Assembly: GCA_905214105.1 (NCBI GenBank) | Contig: CAJMKK010000005.1 | Coordinates: 62,001 to 126,000 of the forward strand | From: an uncultured bacterium | GTDB lineage: Bacteria > Actinomycetota > Coriobacteriia > Coriobacteriales > Coriobacteriaceae | Direction: 5' to 3' | Length of the DNA stretch: 64,000 bases | Part shown: positions 47,126-56,024 of the stretch, piece after piece | How positions within the stretch are numbered: the first letter of the stretch is position 1 | Layout: each line of letters begins with the position of its first letter | Notes under the pieces: generated by a model | What the model was told of the DNA's origin: nothing | The model's database searches: none | Seen by the model: only the letters and a program-made list of their open reading frames with translations | Made by a program: the position numbers and the translations under genes

Positions 47126-48526
47126 TTACGCCTCCTCAACGGGATCGACGGACAGGACAATCTCGCGAACACCCAGGTTGATTGCGCGTTGAATCACCTT
47201 TGCCGGTAGCGGTAAACTTTCCATAACGCTCGGTTTAAACGGGCGGACCTTGCCTGCAAACAGTTCTTCGTCGCCTGCCAGAATGCGCACGCGGGCGGCG
47301 TCAACCGGTCGGCGCACGCGGAAGTTGAGTTTGGTGAGTGCCACAGCCGTAATGCGTCCCGGCAGTGCGTAGCCAGCGATACCGGCAGGGGAGACCGTGA
47401 GCTGGCAGCCCAGGCCCGCGGCGCCCGCATCGGCCCCAGCACCACAGCCCGACGCGTACGCCGCCGCAGCCGCACCGGCACGCTCGGACTCGGTCGTCAC
47501 GTTGTCTGCCAGGTCGTGCACGTGCAGCACGTTTCCGCAGGCAAAGATGCCAGGCACGCTTGTTTGCAGGCTTTGGTCCACCACGGCGCCGCGCGTGCGC
47601 GGGTCAAGTTCAACGCCCGCGCCCACCGAAAGCTCGTTCTCGGGAATCAGGCCCACCGAAAGCAGCAGCGTGTCGCACGGAACAACGCGCTCGGTTCCCG
47701 GAATGGGCGTCAGGCGCTCGTCGACCTGACTCACCTCGACGGCCTCCACGCGATCGTGTCCAATCACGCGCGTGACGGTGGTGGACAGGTGCAACGGAAT
47801 GCCAAAGTCGTCCAGGCAGTTCTTGACGTTGCGGCGCAGACCGTTGGCGTACGGCATGAGCTCGTACACGCCCTCGACCGAAATTCCCTCGAGCGTACAG
47901 CGGCGCGCCATGATCAGCCCGATGTCGCCCGAGCCCAAAATGACGGCGCGCGAGCCGGGCTTGAGGTTTTCGATATTGATATATCGCTGCGCCAGGCCCG
48001 CCGTAAACACGCCGGCGGGACGGCTGCCAGGGATCTTGATCTCGCTGCGCGTGCGCTCGCGGCATCCCATAGCAAGGACGACCGCACGCCCGGTGAGCTG
48101 AAGCATGCCGGTACGGCTCATGAGCGTGACGGTATGGACTGCGGCATCTCCTGTACCTTCGTCCGTGTCCGGGTCGCCCACACACGCGCCCTCGCTCGAA
48201 TCAATCCCAAGCACCATGCTGCCCAGGAACAGCGCAATGTTGGTTGCGCGCACCTGGTCGATAAAGCGTTGGGCGTACTCGGGGCCGGTGAGTTCCTGCT
48301 TAAAGTGCGAAAGGCCAAAACCGGGGTGGATGCACTGGCGGAGGATTCCGCCCAGATGCTGCTCGCGCTCCACGATGGCCACGTGCGCGCCGGTCTTATG
48401 CGCGGCAAGTGCGGCTGCCATACCGGCGGGGCCGCCGCCGATAACGACAACGTCGAAGGCCTGCGTCGACACCGACGCTACAGCTCCGGCTTCCGCGCAT
48501 CCGTCGCGCATATCCAACGTCGCCAT
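47126..48526 (-). CDS. FAD/NAD(P)-dependent oxidoreductase, GlpB-like partner
   Basis: A 466-residue pyridine-nucleotide-disulfide-type flavoprotein. The FAD motif VVVIGGGPAGMAAALAA starts near residue 26; a second dinucleotide fold is at AVILGSGDIGLIMAR. CGNVLHVHDLADNV near residue 330 is the typical FAD-contacting end. No redox-active CxxC pair is apparent next to the first motif. It is the middle gene of a three-gene operon, one base after the GlpA-like gene, and probably re-oxidises it. The first 20 residues look non-conserved, so a later start is possible. Confidence 0.78.
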   Translation of the reverse strand: MATLDMRDGCAEAGAVASVSTQAFDVVVIGGGPAGMAAALAAHKTGAHVAIVEREQHLGGILRQCIHPGFGLSHFKQELTGPEYAQRFIDQVRATNIALFLGSMVLGIDSSEGACVGDPDTDEGTGDAAVHTVTLMSRTGMLQLTGRAVVLAMGCRERTRSEIKIPGSRPAGVFTAGLAQRYINIENLKPGSRAVILGSGDIGLIMARRCTLEGISVEGVYELMPYANGLRRNVKNCLDDFGIPLHLSTTVTRVIGHDRVEAVEVSQVDERLTPIPGTERVVPCDTLLLSVGLIPENELSVGAGVELDPRTRGAVVDQSLQTSVPGIFACGNVLHVHDLADNVTTESERAGAAAAAYASGCGAGADAGAAGLGCQLTVSPAGIAGYALPGRITAVALTKLNFRVRRPVDAARVRILAGDEELFAGKVRPFKPSVMESLPLPAKVIQRAINLGVREIVLSVDPVEEA

Positions 48527-48527
48527 C

Positions 48528-49985
48528 CTAGCGCACCCCCTTCAGCTGTCCCTCGACCAGCCAAGATCCGGCATCCTCCAACAGCACCTCGCTGGGGTTG
48601 CAGCCCAGCTCGCGCGTCAGGATCGCCACCACGCGGCTCTGGCAGAAGCCGCTCTGGCACCGACCCATGCCCGCGCGGCAGCGGCGTTTGACGCCCTCGA
48701 CCGAAACCGCGCCCGGGCGGCGTCGAATTGCGGCAACAATCTCGGCTTCGGGCACCGTCTCGCAACGGCAGACGATCTGTCCCCATGCAGGGTCGGACTC
48801 AATGAGCTCCTCCTTGCGCGCAAGCGGCGCACGGTCGAAGTCGTCCGGCGCGCGGCGAATCGGATCCCAATCGGCCCGTTCGCGCAAAGCAACGCCCGCC
48901 TCGCGCATCACGTGCTCCATGCGCTCGGCAATGGCCGGCGCGCTCGCCACGCCTGGCGACTGAATGCCCGCCGCCTGGAACAGCCCCGGCACCACGGCCG
49001 ACTGCCCAATAAAGAAGTCGTTTGTTCCCTTGATGACCGGACGTCCGCCGGCAAACGCGCGCACCACGCGACGCGTGTCCAGATCGGGCACCAGGTTGCG
49101 CGCACCGGTCAGGAGCGCGTTGACATCGGTCGCGTAGGTCTGCGTGTCGCCTGGCTCGCGCACAGCGGCGGTTGCGGTGATTACGGTATTGCCGTGCACG
49201 GTGCCCGTCACAATGACGCCCTTGGACACAGGCGTCGGAACGGGGTAGAGCGGCATCAGCGCGCGCGGCTCCTTGTCCAGTACCACGATGTTTCCCTGGC
49301 GCCAGACCATCTGGAACTCCTCGGCGCCGGCCATATGCGAGATGTCCGCGGCTCCGTTGCCTGCGGCGTTGATCAGATAGCGACAGTGCACGTCGCCGGC
49401 GGGCGTTGCCAGCGTAAAGCGCGCGGCTTTGGCATCCGAGCCGACAGCTTCAATTGCCTCCACCGGTGCGGAGCGCATAAACGTTACGCCGTTGGCGACC
49501 GAGTTCTCCAGCGCAGCAATGGCTACTTCAAACGGGTCAACGTAACCGGTCGAAGGGCACCATAGTGCGCACGTGGCTCGAGCACTCGCGCGCGTCTCCA
49601 GCTCGTGGATGCGCTCGGGGCTGATAATCGCCAGTTCGGGAACGCCGTTCGCCAGGCCATTCTGGCGCAGCTTCTCCAGGTGTGCGCGGTCTTCTTCGTT
49701 AAACCCCAGCACCATCGATCCGGTGCGGCGGAATAAAAAGCCCAGCTCCTGGGCCCAAGTGCCATACAGCTCGCAGCCACGGGCGTTGACCTGCGCCTTT
49801 ACGGTGCCAGGGGCCGGATCGTAGCCGGCGTGCACCAGACCGCCGTTGGCCTTCGATGCGCCCAGTGCGATATCGTTCGCCGCCTCGACTACGCAAATGG
49901 ACAGGTCAAACCGTGCGAGCTGCCGCGCAATGGCGCACCCGATGATGCCCGCGCCGACAATCGCGATATCAAACGTTTCTGCCAC
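48528..49985 (-). CDS. GlpA-like FAD-dependent dehydrogenase with BFD-type 2Fe-2S domain
   Basis: A 485-residue flavoprotein resembling anaerobic glycerol-3-phosphate dehydrogenase subunit A. The N-terminus is DIAIVGAGIIGCAIAR (FAD binding); the DAO-type substrate domain extends to about residue 370 (AAGIQSPGVASAPA). The C-terminal 90 residues hold CRCETV and CRAGMGRCQSGFC, a BFD-like 2Fe-2S domain. The start is GTG at 49985 after GGGAGGC. Glycerol-3-phosphate is the likely substrate, though 2-hydroxyglutarate-type acids are an alternative; no glpF or glpK is present nearby. Confidence 0.8.
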   Translation of the reverse strand: MAETFDIAIVGAGIIGCAIARQLARFDLSICVVEAANDIALGASKANGGLVHAGYDPAPGTVKAQVNARGCELYGTWAQELGFLFRRTGSMVLGFNEEDRAHLEKLRQNGLANGVPELAIISPERIHELETRASARATCALWCPSTGYVDPFEVAIAALENSVANGVTFMRSAPVEAIEAVGSDAKAARFTLATPAGDVHCRYLINAAGNGAADISHMAGAEEFQMVWRQGNIVVLDKEPRALMPLYPVPTPVSKGVIVTGTVHGNTVITATAAVREPGDTQTYATDVNALLTGARNLVPDLDTRRVVRAFAGGRPVIKGTNDFFIGQSAVVPGLFQAAGIQSPGVASAPAIAERMEHVMREAGVALRERADWDPIRRAPDDFDRAPLARKEELIESDPAWGQIVCRCETVPEAEIVAAIRRRPGAVSVEGVKRRCRAGMGRCQSGFCQSRVVAILTRELGCNPSEVLLEDAGSWLVEGQLKGVR

Positions 49986-50176
49986 GGTGCCTCCCAGACA
50001 AGTTGACAGGATGTCAATAAGACCATCCTACGGTCTGAACACCCCCAGCGCAGCGGCAATGCGGCGAACAGCCCTGCAACACCCGCCAACGGCAGACGAG
50101 GGGAGACCCGGCACGGATGTCGGCCTCGTTAGATCGCGAGATCTTCCCGCCCAACCTCGCGGTCTATGCCGTTATC

Positions 50177-50675
50177 TGTTATAGATCGAGACGTTAGCCC
50201 GTCGGGTTATTCGTATGTCTCGATCTGTAACAGCTGGCAGGGTTTTTGGGTCCTTTTTGTTACAGGTTGAGACAATCTTTCCAACGGATTCTGGTTGTCT
50301 CGATCTGTAACAGTAAGAACTGTTTTTGGGTTCTAGATGTTACAGATCAAGATCTAAGTCGGGGAGAGAGTAGTTTGTCTAAATCTGTAACATCTGGGAC
50401 TGTTTTTGCCGAGTAACTGTTACAGATTGAGACATTCGGCCAGGACGTTTTCCTTTGTCTCAATCTGTAACAGTTGGCTGAGGTTTTTGGCTCCAGATGT
50501 TACAGATCGAGACAAACCTTCCGGCGGATTTTGAATGTCTCGATCTGTAACAGTAAGAGGGGTTTTGGGACCCTAGATGTTACAGATCGAGATTGAAGTC
50601 GGGGAGGGACCCCTGTGTCTCGATCTGTAACATCTAGACCCGGATTCCGCCCTCCACCTGTTACAGATTGAGATG
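50177..50675. repeat. array of 13 alternating inverted 17-mers with an 80-bp period
   Basis: The 17-mer TGTCTCGATCTGTAACA (F) occurs at 50216, 50296, 50376, 50456, 50536 and 50616. Its reverse complement (R) occurs at 50258, 50338, 50418, 50498 and 50578 plus 50659; a degenerate R is at 50177. R and F alternate without exception. Starts of like units are exactly 80 bp apart (the last R is one base off). Spacers are 21 nt (R to F) and 25 nt (F to R). The F-R spacers share a central T-run followed by GG. R-F spacers recur every 240 bp (CTTTCCAACGGATT like CCTTCCGGCGGATT; AAGTCGGGGAGAG like AAGTCGGGGAGGG). It lies between divergent genes. The stretch 49986-50176 before it shows nothing I recognise, though the GlpA-like operon promoter should be there. 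Confidence 0.93.
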
Positions 50676-50774
50676 TTTGTGTCCGCACCAGCCCCGTACC
50701 CAGCCGTGGTCCCATATAAACAAACCCCGTGGTAAACTTGACCAGACTGTAAATATTCCGAAAGGTACACCCCA

Positions 50775-51206
50775 ATGTCCAAGTACATCTCTGAGCTCAT
50801 GTCGCCGCAGCTTATGGGCGTCATCTATGCCTTTGTTGGCTTTATCATCGCCCTGTACGTGCTGTCGGTCGTTTATGTGTTCATCGACGCTCGCCGCCGC
50901 GGCGCCAGCGCCTACGTGGCATGGGGCATCATCGCCCTCATTCCGTTTGTGGGCCTCATCGCCTATCTGGTCTTGCGTCCGCATTCCTACGCGGCCGACC
51001 GCGAGGAGCAGGAGCTGGACATGGCCCTGCGCGAGCGCCAGCTTGCCCAGTACGGCACCTGCCCGCAGTGCGGCGCGCCCATCGAGAAGGACTTTGTGGT
51101 CTGCCCCGTGTGCGATACCCAGGTTCGCAACGTGTGTCCCAGCTGCCATCGCCCGCTCGATGCGCACTGGAAGGTCTGCCCCTACTGCCGAACTCGCATC
51201 CAGTAA
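50775..51206 (+). CDS. membrane protein with C-terminal double zinc ribbon
   Basis: A 143-residue protein of unknown function. Two hydrophobic helices span about residues 13-35 and 48-68, and their layout (WGIIALIPFVGLIAYLVLR) resembles the phospholipase D N-terminal membrane domain. The cytoplasmic tail has four CxxC pairs, CPQC, CPVC, CPSC and CPYC, forming two zinc ribbons. GAAAGG precedes the ATG. It is the first plus-strand gene after the repeat array. Confidence 0.72.
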   Translation: MSKYISELMSPQLMGVIYAFVGFIIALYVLSVVYVFIDARRRGASAYVAWGIIALIPFVGLIAYLVLRPHSYAADREEQELDMALRERQLAQYGTCPQCGAPIEKDFVVCPVCDTQVRNVCPSCHRPLDAHWKVCPYCRTRIQ

Positions 51207-51310
51207 CGCATCCATCGCCGGGCCGGCCGCAAGCTAGGGGCACCGCGCGTCCCGCGCAAGCCACGCGCACCCCACACCCCGCGCCCACACGATGAAGCAT
51301 GCGTAGAAAA

Positions 51311-51345
51311 TCGCCCGCCGTGCCATTAAGGTGCGGCGGGCGCTT
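51311..51345 (+). terminator. hairpin between the zinc-ribbon gene and thrS
   Basis: CGCCCGCCGTGCC pairs along its length (two wobbles) with GGTGCGGCGGGCG around ATTAA, followed by CTTGTATACC. It may be a weak terminator or part of the thrS leader. The ATTAA loop is the same as in the valS-flanking elements. Confidence 0.55.
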
Positions 51346-51441
51346 GTATACCAAGGCAACCTGCCTATAATGATGCAAGTCAAAAACGCCGAGCGCATCG
51401 CACGCACTTGCATCAGGCATCCGAGAGGAGAAAACATACCC

Positions 51442-53205
51442 ATGAAGGCACTCTACAATGACGGTTCGGTGGCCGAGCTCCCGCAGGACGAGGTCACGCA
51501 CGTCATCCGCCACTCCGCCGCGCACATCATGGCGCAGGCCATCAAGCGCCTCTATCCCGAGGCCGACTTTGCCTACGGTCCCGCGACCGACAACGGTTTT
51601 TACTACGACATCGACCTGCCCGAGGGCGTCAAGATCAGCGAGGACGACTTCCCCGCGATCGAGGCCGAGATGAAGAAGATCGTCAAGGAGAACCTCAAGT
51701 TCTCCGTGTACGAGAAGCCCCGTGCCGAGGCCATCGCCCTTATGGAGGAGCGCGGCGAGAAGTACAAGGTCGAGCACATCGGCGACCTGGACGACGACGC
51801 CCGCATCACCTTCTACCAGCAGGGCGACTACATTGACATGTGCGTCGGCCCCCACATCTGCTACACCAAGGCCCTCAAGGCCTTTATGCTCACCGGCGTC
51901 TCGGGCGCTTACTGGAAGGGCGACAAGGACAACAAGATGCTCACCCGCATCAACGGCGTCGCCTTTGCCACCAAGGAAGAGCTTGACGAGCACATGCACA
52001 TGCTGGAGGAGGCCAAGAAGCGCGACCACCGCAAGATCGGCCGCGAGATGGACCTCTTTATGATGCGCGACGAGGCCCCCGGCTTCCCGTTCTTCTTGCC
52101 CAACGGCATGATCCTTAAGAACACGCTGCTGGACTACTGGCGCGAGATCCACCACAAGGCCGGCTACGTGGAGATCTCCACGCCGCTCATCATGAACAAG
52201 CAGCTGTGGAAGACCTCGGGCCACTGGGACCACTACAAGGACAACATGTACTCCACCGTCATCGACGACGAAGAGTACTGCATTAAGCCCATGAACTGCC
52301 CGGGCGGCGTGCTGGTGTACGCCTCCAAGCCGCACTCCTACCGCGAGCTGCCCATCCGCGCCGGCGAGATTGGCCTGGTGCACCGCCACGAGCTGCGCGG
52401 CGCCCTGCACGGCCTGTTCCGCGTGCGTTGCTTTAACCAGGACGACGCCCACCTGTTTGTGCGTCCCGACCAGCTGACCGACGAGATCGTGGGCGTGGTC
52501 AACCTCATCGACTCCGTGTACCAAAAGTTTGGCTTTAAGTATCACGTTGAGCTTTCCACCCGCCCCGAGGACTCCATGGGCTCGGACGAGGACTGGGCGC
52601 GCGCCGAGGAGGGCCTGCGCACCGCTCTGGAGAAGCTGGGCATGGACTACGAGGTCAACGAGGGCGACGGCGCCTTCTACGGCCCCAAGATCGACTTCCA
52701 CCTGGAGGACTCGCTCGGCCGTACCTGGCAGTGCGGTACCGTGCAGCTCGACTTCCAGATGCCGCTCAACTTTGATTTGGAGTACGTGGACGCCGACGGC
52801 ACCAAGAAACGCCCCATCATGCTGCACCGCGTATGCTTTGGCTCCATCGAGCGCTTCATCGGCATTCTGATTGAGCACTTTGCGGGCAAGTTCCCCACCT
52901 GGCTGGCACCCGTGCAGGTCAAGGCACTTCCGGTTTCCGAGAAGAGCCGCGACTACGCCCACGAGGTATGCGCCAAGCTGGAGGAGGCCGGCATTCGCGT
53001 GGTCTGCGACGACCGCGATGAGAAGATCGGCTACAAGATCCGCGAGGCTCGCTCCATTGACCGCGTGCCCTACATGCTCATCCTGGGCGAGAAGGAGGTC
53101 GAGGCCGGTAACATTTCCGTCCGCGATCGCTCCAACGAGACCGTTCAGATGAGCGTCGACGAGTTTGTGGCCAAGGTGACCGAGGAGATCAAGACCCGCG
53201 CCTAG
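51442..53205 (+). CDS. thrS: threonyl-tRNA synthetase lacking the TGS domain
   Basis: A 587-residue class II synthetase. The protein begins directly at the editing domain (RHSAAHIMAQ near residue 23, with YIDMCVGPH later), so the about 60-residue N-terminal TGS domain of the usual 640-residue enzyme is missing. The catalytic zinc ligands correspond to the Cys of MNCPGG, the His of ALHGLFR and the His of IMLHRVCFGS. The C-terminal anticodon domain is intact. GAGAGGAG upstream supports ATG 51442; the 37 codons upstream in frame do not resemble a TGS domain. Two terminators follow. Confidence 0.94.
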   Translation: MKALYNDGSVAELPQDEVTHVIRHSAAHIMAQAIKRLYPEADFAYGPATDNGFYYDIDLPEGVKISEDDFPAIEAEMKKIVKENLKFSVYEKPRAEAIALMEERGEKYKVEHIGDLDDDARITFYQQGDYIDMCVGPHICYTKALKAFMLTGVSGAYWKGDKDNKMLTRINGVAFATKEELDEHMHMLEEAKKRDHRKIGREMDLFMMRDEAPGFPFFLPNGMILKNTLLDYWREIHHKAGYVEISTPLIMNKQLWKTSGHWDHYKDNMYSTVIDDEEYCIKPMNCPGGVLVYASKPHSYRELPIRAGEIGLVHRHELRGALHGLFRVRCFNQDDAHLFVRPDQLTDEIVGVVNLIDSVYQKFGFKYHVELSTRPEDSMGSDEDWARAEEGLRTALEKLGMDYEVNEGDGAFYGPKIDFHLEDSLGRTWQCGTVQLDFQMPLNFDLEYVDADGTKKRPIMLHRVCFGSIERFIGILIEHFAGKFPTWLAPVQVKALPVSEKSRDYAHEVCAKLEEAGIRVVCDDRDEKIGYKIREARSIDRVPYMLILGEKEVEAGNISVRDRSNETVQMSVDEFVAKVTEEIKTRA

Positions 53206-53229
53206 CACAAACTATACAAGAATTAACAA

Positions 53230-53264
53230 AGGCGATCGTCCTATGGGGCGGTCGCCTTTTTTGT
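53230..53264 (+). terminator. rho-independent terminator after thrS
   Basis: AAAGGCGATCGTCC pairs with GGGCGGTCGCCTTT (wobble included), followed by TTTTG. Confidence 0.85.
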
Positions 53265-53275
53265 TGTCTATAGAA

Positions 53276-53309
53276 GAAAAGCCGCTGGTTAGAGCGGCTT
53301 TTTTTGTTG
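53276..53309 (+). terminator. second terminator downstream of thrS
   Basis: AAGCCGCT and AGCGGCTT pair around GGTTAG, with a run of seven or more T. It isolates the exopolysaccharide region from thrS. Confidence 0.85.
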
Positions 53310-53310
53310 T

Positions 53311-53446
53311 GCAAAAAGGTACAGGTTTTTGTATCTTTCGACGAAGCTCATTATACGAGCAAACTGCTCGCGTTTTCCCAGATTGCACAAAATGCGCCGC
53401 GAATGGGTGCATCTCCATACGCCTCTACAAAAACCTGTACTTTTGC
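53311..53446. repeat. 136-bp inverted-repeat element upstream of loaP
   Basis: GCAAAAAGGTACAGGTTTTTGTA (arm 53311-53333, given here in pieces: GCAAAAAGGTAC then AGGTTTTTGTA) is complementary to 53426-53446 apart from a two-base bulge. About 92 nt separate the arms and include a smaller pairing CTCATTATACGAG. Same architecture as the other long-arm intergenic elements in this window, with unrelated sequence. Confidence 0.7.
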
Positions 53447-53531
53447 GACTGCGCCTAGCTGCGAGCGAGAAGTCTGTTCTTAACGCCCCTGCATCCGCGT
53501 GTGTCGCGGATGCAAGTTAAGGGGGCGAGAG

Positions 53532-54122
53532 ATGGAACAGACAATGCGGCGCCAAGAGCAGCTGCCCGGTGCTTTTAACGGCGCCACCGCCAACAGCCAG
53601 CATGGCCGCGTCCACTGGTATCTGGTCCATACCCCCAACGGTAAAGAGAGCGAGACCTGCGATAAGGTCCGCCGCATTATCCCGCGCGAGCTGATGCAGG
53701 ACGCTTTTGTGATGCAAAAGGAGTTCTGGTTTAAGCGGGACGGCGCTTGGTCGCTCCAAACCAAACCCATGTACAAGGAATACTTCTTCGTCGCCACGCG
53801 CGATGCCGCCGCGCTCGATAGGGCCCTGGCCCAGTTGAGCTTTGGCTGTCGCATCGCCGGTAGTAGGGAGCGGGCGTACATGCCCATGCCGGACGATGCG
53901 CAGGATTGGTACCGCAGCGTGCTCGACGACGACGGCGTGGTGCGCAACAGCGTAGCGCGCATAGAAGACGGTGTGCTGCACATAGAACAGGGGCCATTGG
54001 TGGGGCAAGAGGCCCGTGTAAAGAAGATCGACCGTCATAAGCGCTGGTGCCTGGTGGACGTGGGCGAAGGCGACTCCGCATTTAGGGAGCTGCTTGCACT
54101 CGACGTGCCCAGCAAAACGTAA
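53532..54122 (+). CDS. loaP: LoaP/NusG-like transcription antiterminator
   Basis: A 196-residue NusG paralog. The N-terminal NGN domain is visible in HWYLVHTPNGKESETCDKVR and KPMYKEYFFVAT; the C-terminal KOW motif is GPLVGQEARVKKIDRHKR. Its position immediately before a long exopolysaccharide operon is typical of LoaP and RfaH-type specialised NusG proteins, which let RNA polymerase read through terminators in long polysaccharide operons. ATG 53532 follows GGGGGCGAGAG; an in-frame start at 53499 is less likely. Confidence 0.8.
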   Translation: MEQTMRRQEQLPGAFNGATANSQHGRVHWYLVHTPNGKESETCDKVRRIIPRELMQDAFVMQKEFWFKRDGAWSLQTKPMYKEYFFVATRDAAALDRALAQLSFGCRIAGSRERAYMPMPDDAQDWYRSVLDDDGVVRNSVARIEDGVLHIEQGPLVGQEARVKKIDRHKRWCLVDVGEGDSAFRELLALDVPSKT

Positions 54123-54168
54123 GGGAGACGTTGTACCGGCAAATCATTCGTTTTTTGAATTCATGGAC

Positions 54169-54177
54169 GGGGGGGGG
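54169..54177. other. tract of nine G in the exopolysaccharide promoter region
   Basis: A homopolymer of nine G lies about 70 bp upstream of the sugar transferase start, in the 123-bp space after loaP. Such tracts slip during replication and can switch expression; whether this one varies is unknown. TGGGGACAGGGACG follows it. Confidence 0.6.
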
Positions 54178-54245
54178 TTCCTGGGGACAGGGACGTAAGT
54201 TTTATCGTGACTGCTAATAAAGAAGTGACAGGGAGCCGTGCATCT

Positions 54246-54911
54246 ATGGGGGACGCACTGCTTTTCGATCAGATAAAGCCGAGCGGCACGCTTGGGTATC
54301 GCATTGTTAAGAGGCTGTTCGACCTGGTGTTCAGTCTTTTGATGAGTGTTCTGCTGCTAATTCCTGTTGCTGCGGTGTGTGCACTCATTAGCCTTGAATC
54401 GTCTGGTAGCCCTATGTATGCACAAGAGCGCGTTGGCAAGGGCGGAAGGACAATCAAGATTTTTAAGCTTCGCAGTATGGTCTCAGATGCAAACGACGTG
54501 AGTAAGTACCTTAGTCCTGAGCAGCTACATCAGTGGGAAGTCGAGCGCAAGGTCGACGATGATCCTCGCATTACCAGGGTTGGTCAGTTTATTCGTAAGT
54601 GCTCCATTGACGAGGTGCCGCAGTTCCTCAATGTGCTGAATGGCGACCTCTCCGTTATTGGACCGCGTCCCATTACAAGGGATGAGCTTGAGCAGCACTT
54701 TTCCGACGAGGAAAAGGCTGAGCTGCTCTCTGTCCAGCCTGGTATCACGGGCCTGTGGCAGGCAACCGACCGAAACGCCGCAACCTTTGAGAGCGGCCTT
54801 CGTCAGAAGATCGAGCTCCGCTACGTGCGTAATCGCTGCTTCCGTATGGACTGGAAATGCTTCACCGGCACCTTCAGTGCCATGTTCGGCAAGAAGAGAA
54901 CGGGGCGATAG
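54246..54911 (+). CDS. undecaprenyl-phosphate sugar phosphotransferase (initiating enzyme)
   Basis: A 221-residue bacterial sugar transferase that moves a sugar-1-phosphate to undecaprenyl phosphate, the first step of exopolysaccharide repeat-unit assembly. After one membrane helix (FDLVFSLLMSVLLLIPVAAV) come FKLRSMV, IDEVPQFLNVLNGDLSVIGPRP and PGITGLWQ, the family signature. ATG 54246 after GGGAG is preferred; GTG 54207 is in frame. It is short, lacking the N-terminal multi-helix domain of WbaP-type enzymes. It opens the AT-rich exopolysaccharide operon. Confidence 0.86.
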   Translation: MGDALLFDQIKPSGTLGYRIVKRLFDLVFSLLMSVLLLIPVAAVCALISLESSGSPMYAQERVGKGGRTIKIFKLRSMVSDANDVSKYLSPEQLHQWEVERKVDDDPRITRVGQFIRKCSIDEVPQFLNVLNGDLSVIGPRPITRDELEQHFSDEEKAELLSVQPGITGLWQATDRNAATFESGLRQKIELRYVRNRCFRMDWKCFTGTFSAMFGKKRTGR

Positions 54912-56024
54912 ATGGCTAATCCTATTCGTGTCGCACAGATAGTTGGAAAAATGAACGGCGGTGGCGTTGAGGCCGTCGTCATGAATTACTACCGCCATAT
55001 TGATCGCAGCAAAGTGCAGTTCGATTTTCTTGTCGATTCCGATTCGACGCTTGTTCCGCGCGAAGAAATTGAATCCCTCGGTGGCAGAGTTTTTGAGGTT
55101 CCGCCCTACCAGCATGTAATTGAATACCAGCGAGAGCTTCAACGTATCTTTAAACAAGAGGGCTGGAAGATTGTGCACAGTCACATTAATGCACTTTCGG
55201 TCTTCCCTCTTCGTGCCGCTGCGAAGGCCGGTGTTCCGGTGCGCATCGCCCACAGTCATTCTACGAGTGGTAAGGGTGAGTATGCCAAGAATGCTCTTAA
55301 GGCTGTGCTGAAAACGCAATCTAACCGGTATCCGACGCATCGCTTTGCATGTAGTCGGTTTGCCGGTGAGTGGCTTTTCGGCAAAGATGCTAACTTCGAG
55401 GTTGTATACAACGCTATTGATTTGAACAGCTTCCGCTTCAATGCGGAGGCTCGCGAACAAGCACGAGCCGACCTGGGCCTTGTTGGCGGTCGGTTTGTAA
55501 TTGGGCATGTTGGTCGGTTTATGGCGCAGAAGAATCATCCGTTCTTGATTGATGTTTTCGCCGAAGTCGCAAAACGCCGCGACGACGCTGTGCTGTTGCT
55601 TGTCGGCTCCGGTGAAGACGAGGACTCCATAAAGGCATTGGTGGATGAACACGGCCTTTCAGACTGCGTTAAATTCTTGGGACAGAGAAACGATGTAAAT
55701 CGACTATACCAGGCTTTTGATGTGTTCGTTCTTCCAAGCCTTTATGAAGGCCTGGGCCTCGTTGGTGTCGAGGCTCAGGTGTCTGGTTTGCCATGTCTGC
55801 TAAGTGATGCTATTCCGCGTGAGGTGGATGTAACAGGGGAGTGTACGTTTCTGCCCATTGATACTCCTGTCGAATGGGCTGATGCGATTTGCTCTCTTTC
55901 AAAAAAGTCTTATGAGGGACGTAAATCCACTTCTCTTGATTCATTTGCAAATTACAGCATTGATCAACAGGCTGATTGGCTTTCAAGGCGATATTTGCAG
56001 CTAGCAAACGGAGATATAATTTGA
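54912..56024 (+). CDS. GT4-type glycosyltransferase
   Basis: A 370-residue glycosyltransferase with a GT-B fold. VGKMNGGGVEAVVMNYY at the N-terminus and IGHVGRFMAQKNHPFLID with SLYEGLGLVGVEAQVSG (the E-x7-E type donor site) in the C-terminal half are typical of GT4 enzymes of exopolysaccharide loci. It starts directly after the stop of the sugar transferase gene and overlaps the next gene by one base. Confidence 0.85.
   Translation: MANPIRVAQIVGKMNGGGVEAVVMNYYRHIDRSKVQFDFLVDSDSTLVPREEIESLGGRVFEVPPYQHVIEYQRELQRIFKQEGWKIVHSHINALSVFPLRAAAKAGVPVRIAHSHSTSGKGEYAKNALKAVLKTQSNRYPTHRFACSRFAGEWLFGKDANFEVVYNAIDLNSFRFNAEAREQARADLGLVGGRFVIGHVGRFMAQKNHPFLIDVFAEVAKRRDDAVLLLVGSGEDEDSIKALVDEHGLSDCVKFLGQRNDVNRLYQAFDVFVLPSLYEGLGLVGVEAQVSGLPCLLSDAIPREVDVTGECTFLPIDTPVEWADAICSLSKKSYEGRKSTSLDSFANYSIDQQADWLSRRYLQLANGDII

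Noticed and set aside
50177..50675. CRISPR array
   Set aside because: Repeats alternate in orientation, are only 17 bp, and the spacers are similar to each other with a 240-bp recurrence; no cas genes are nearby.
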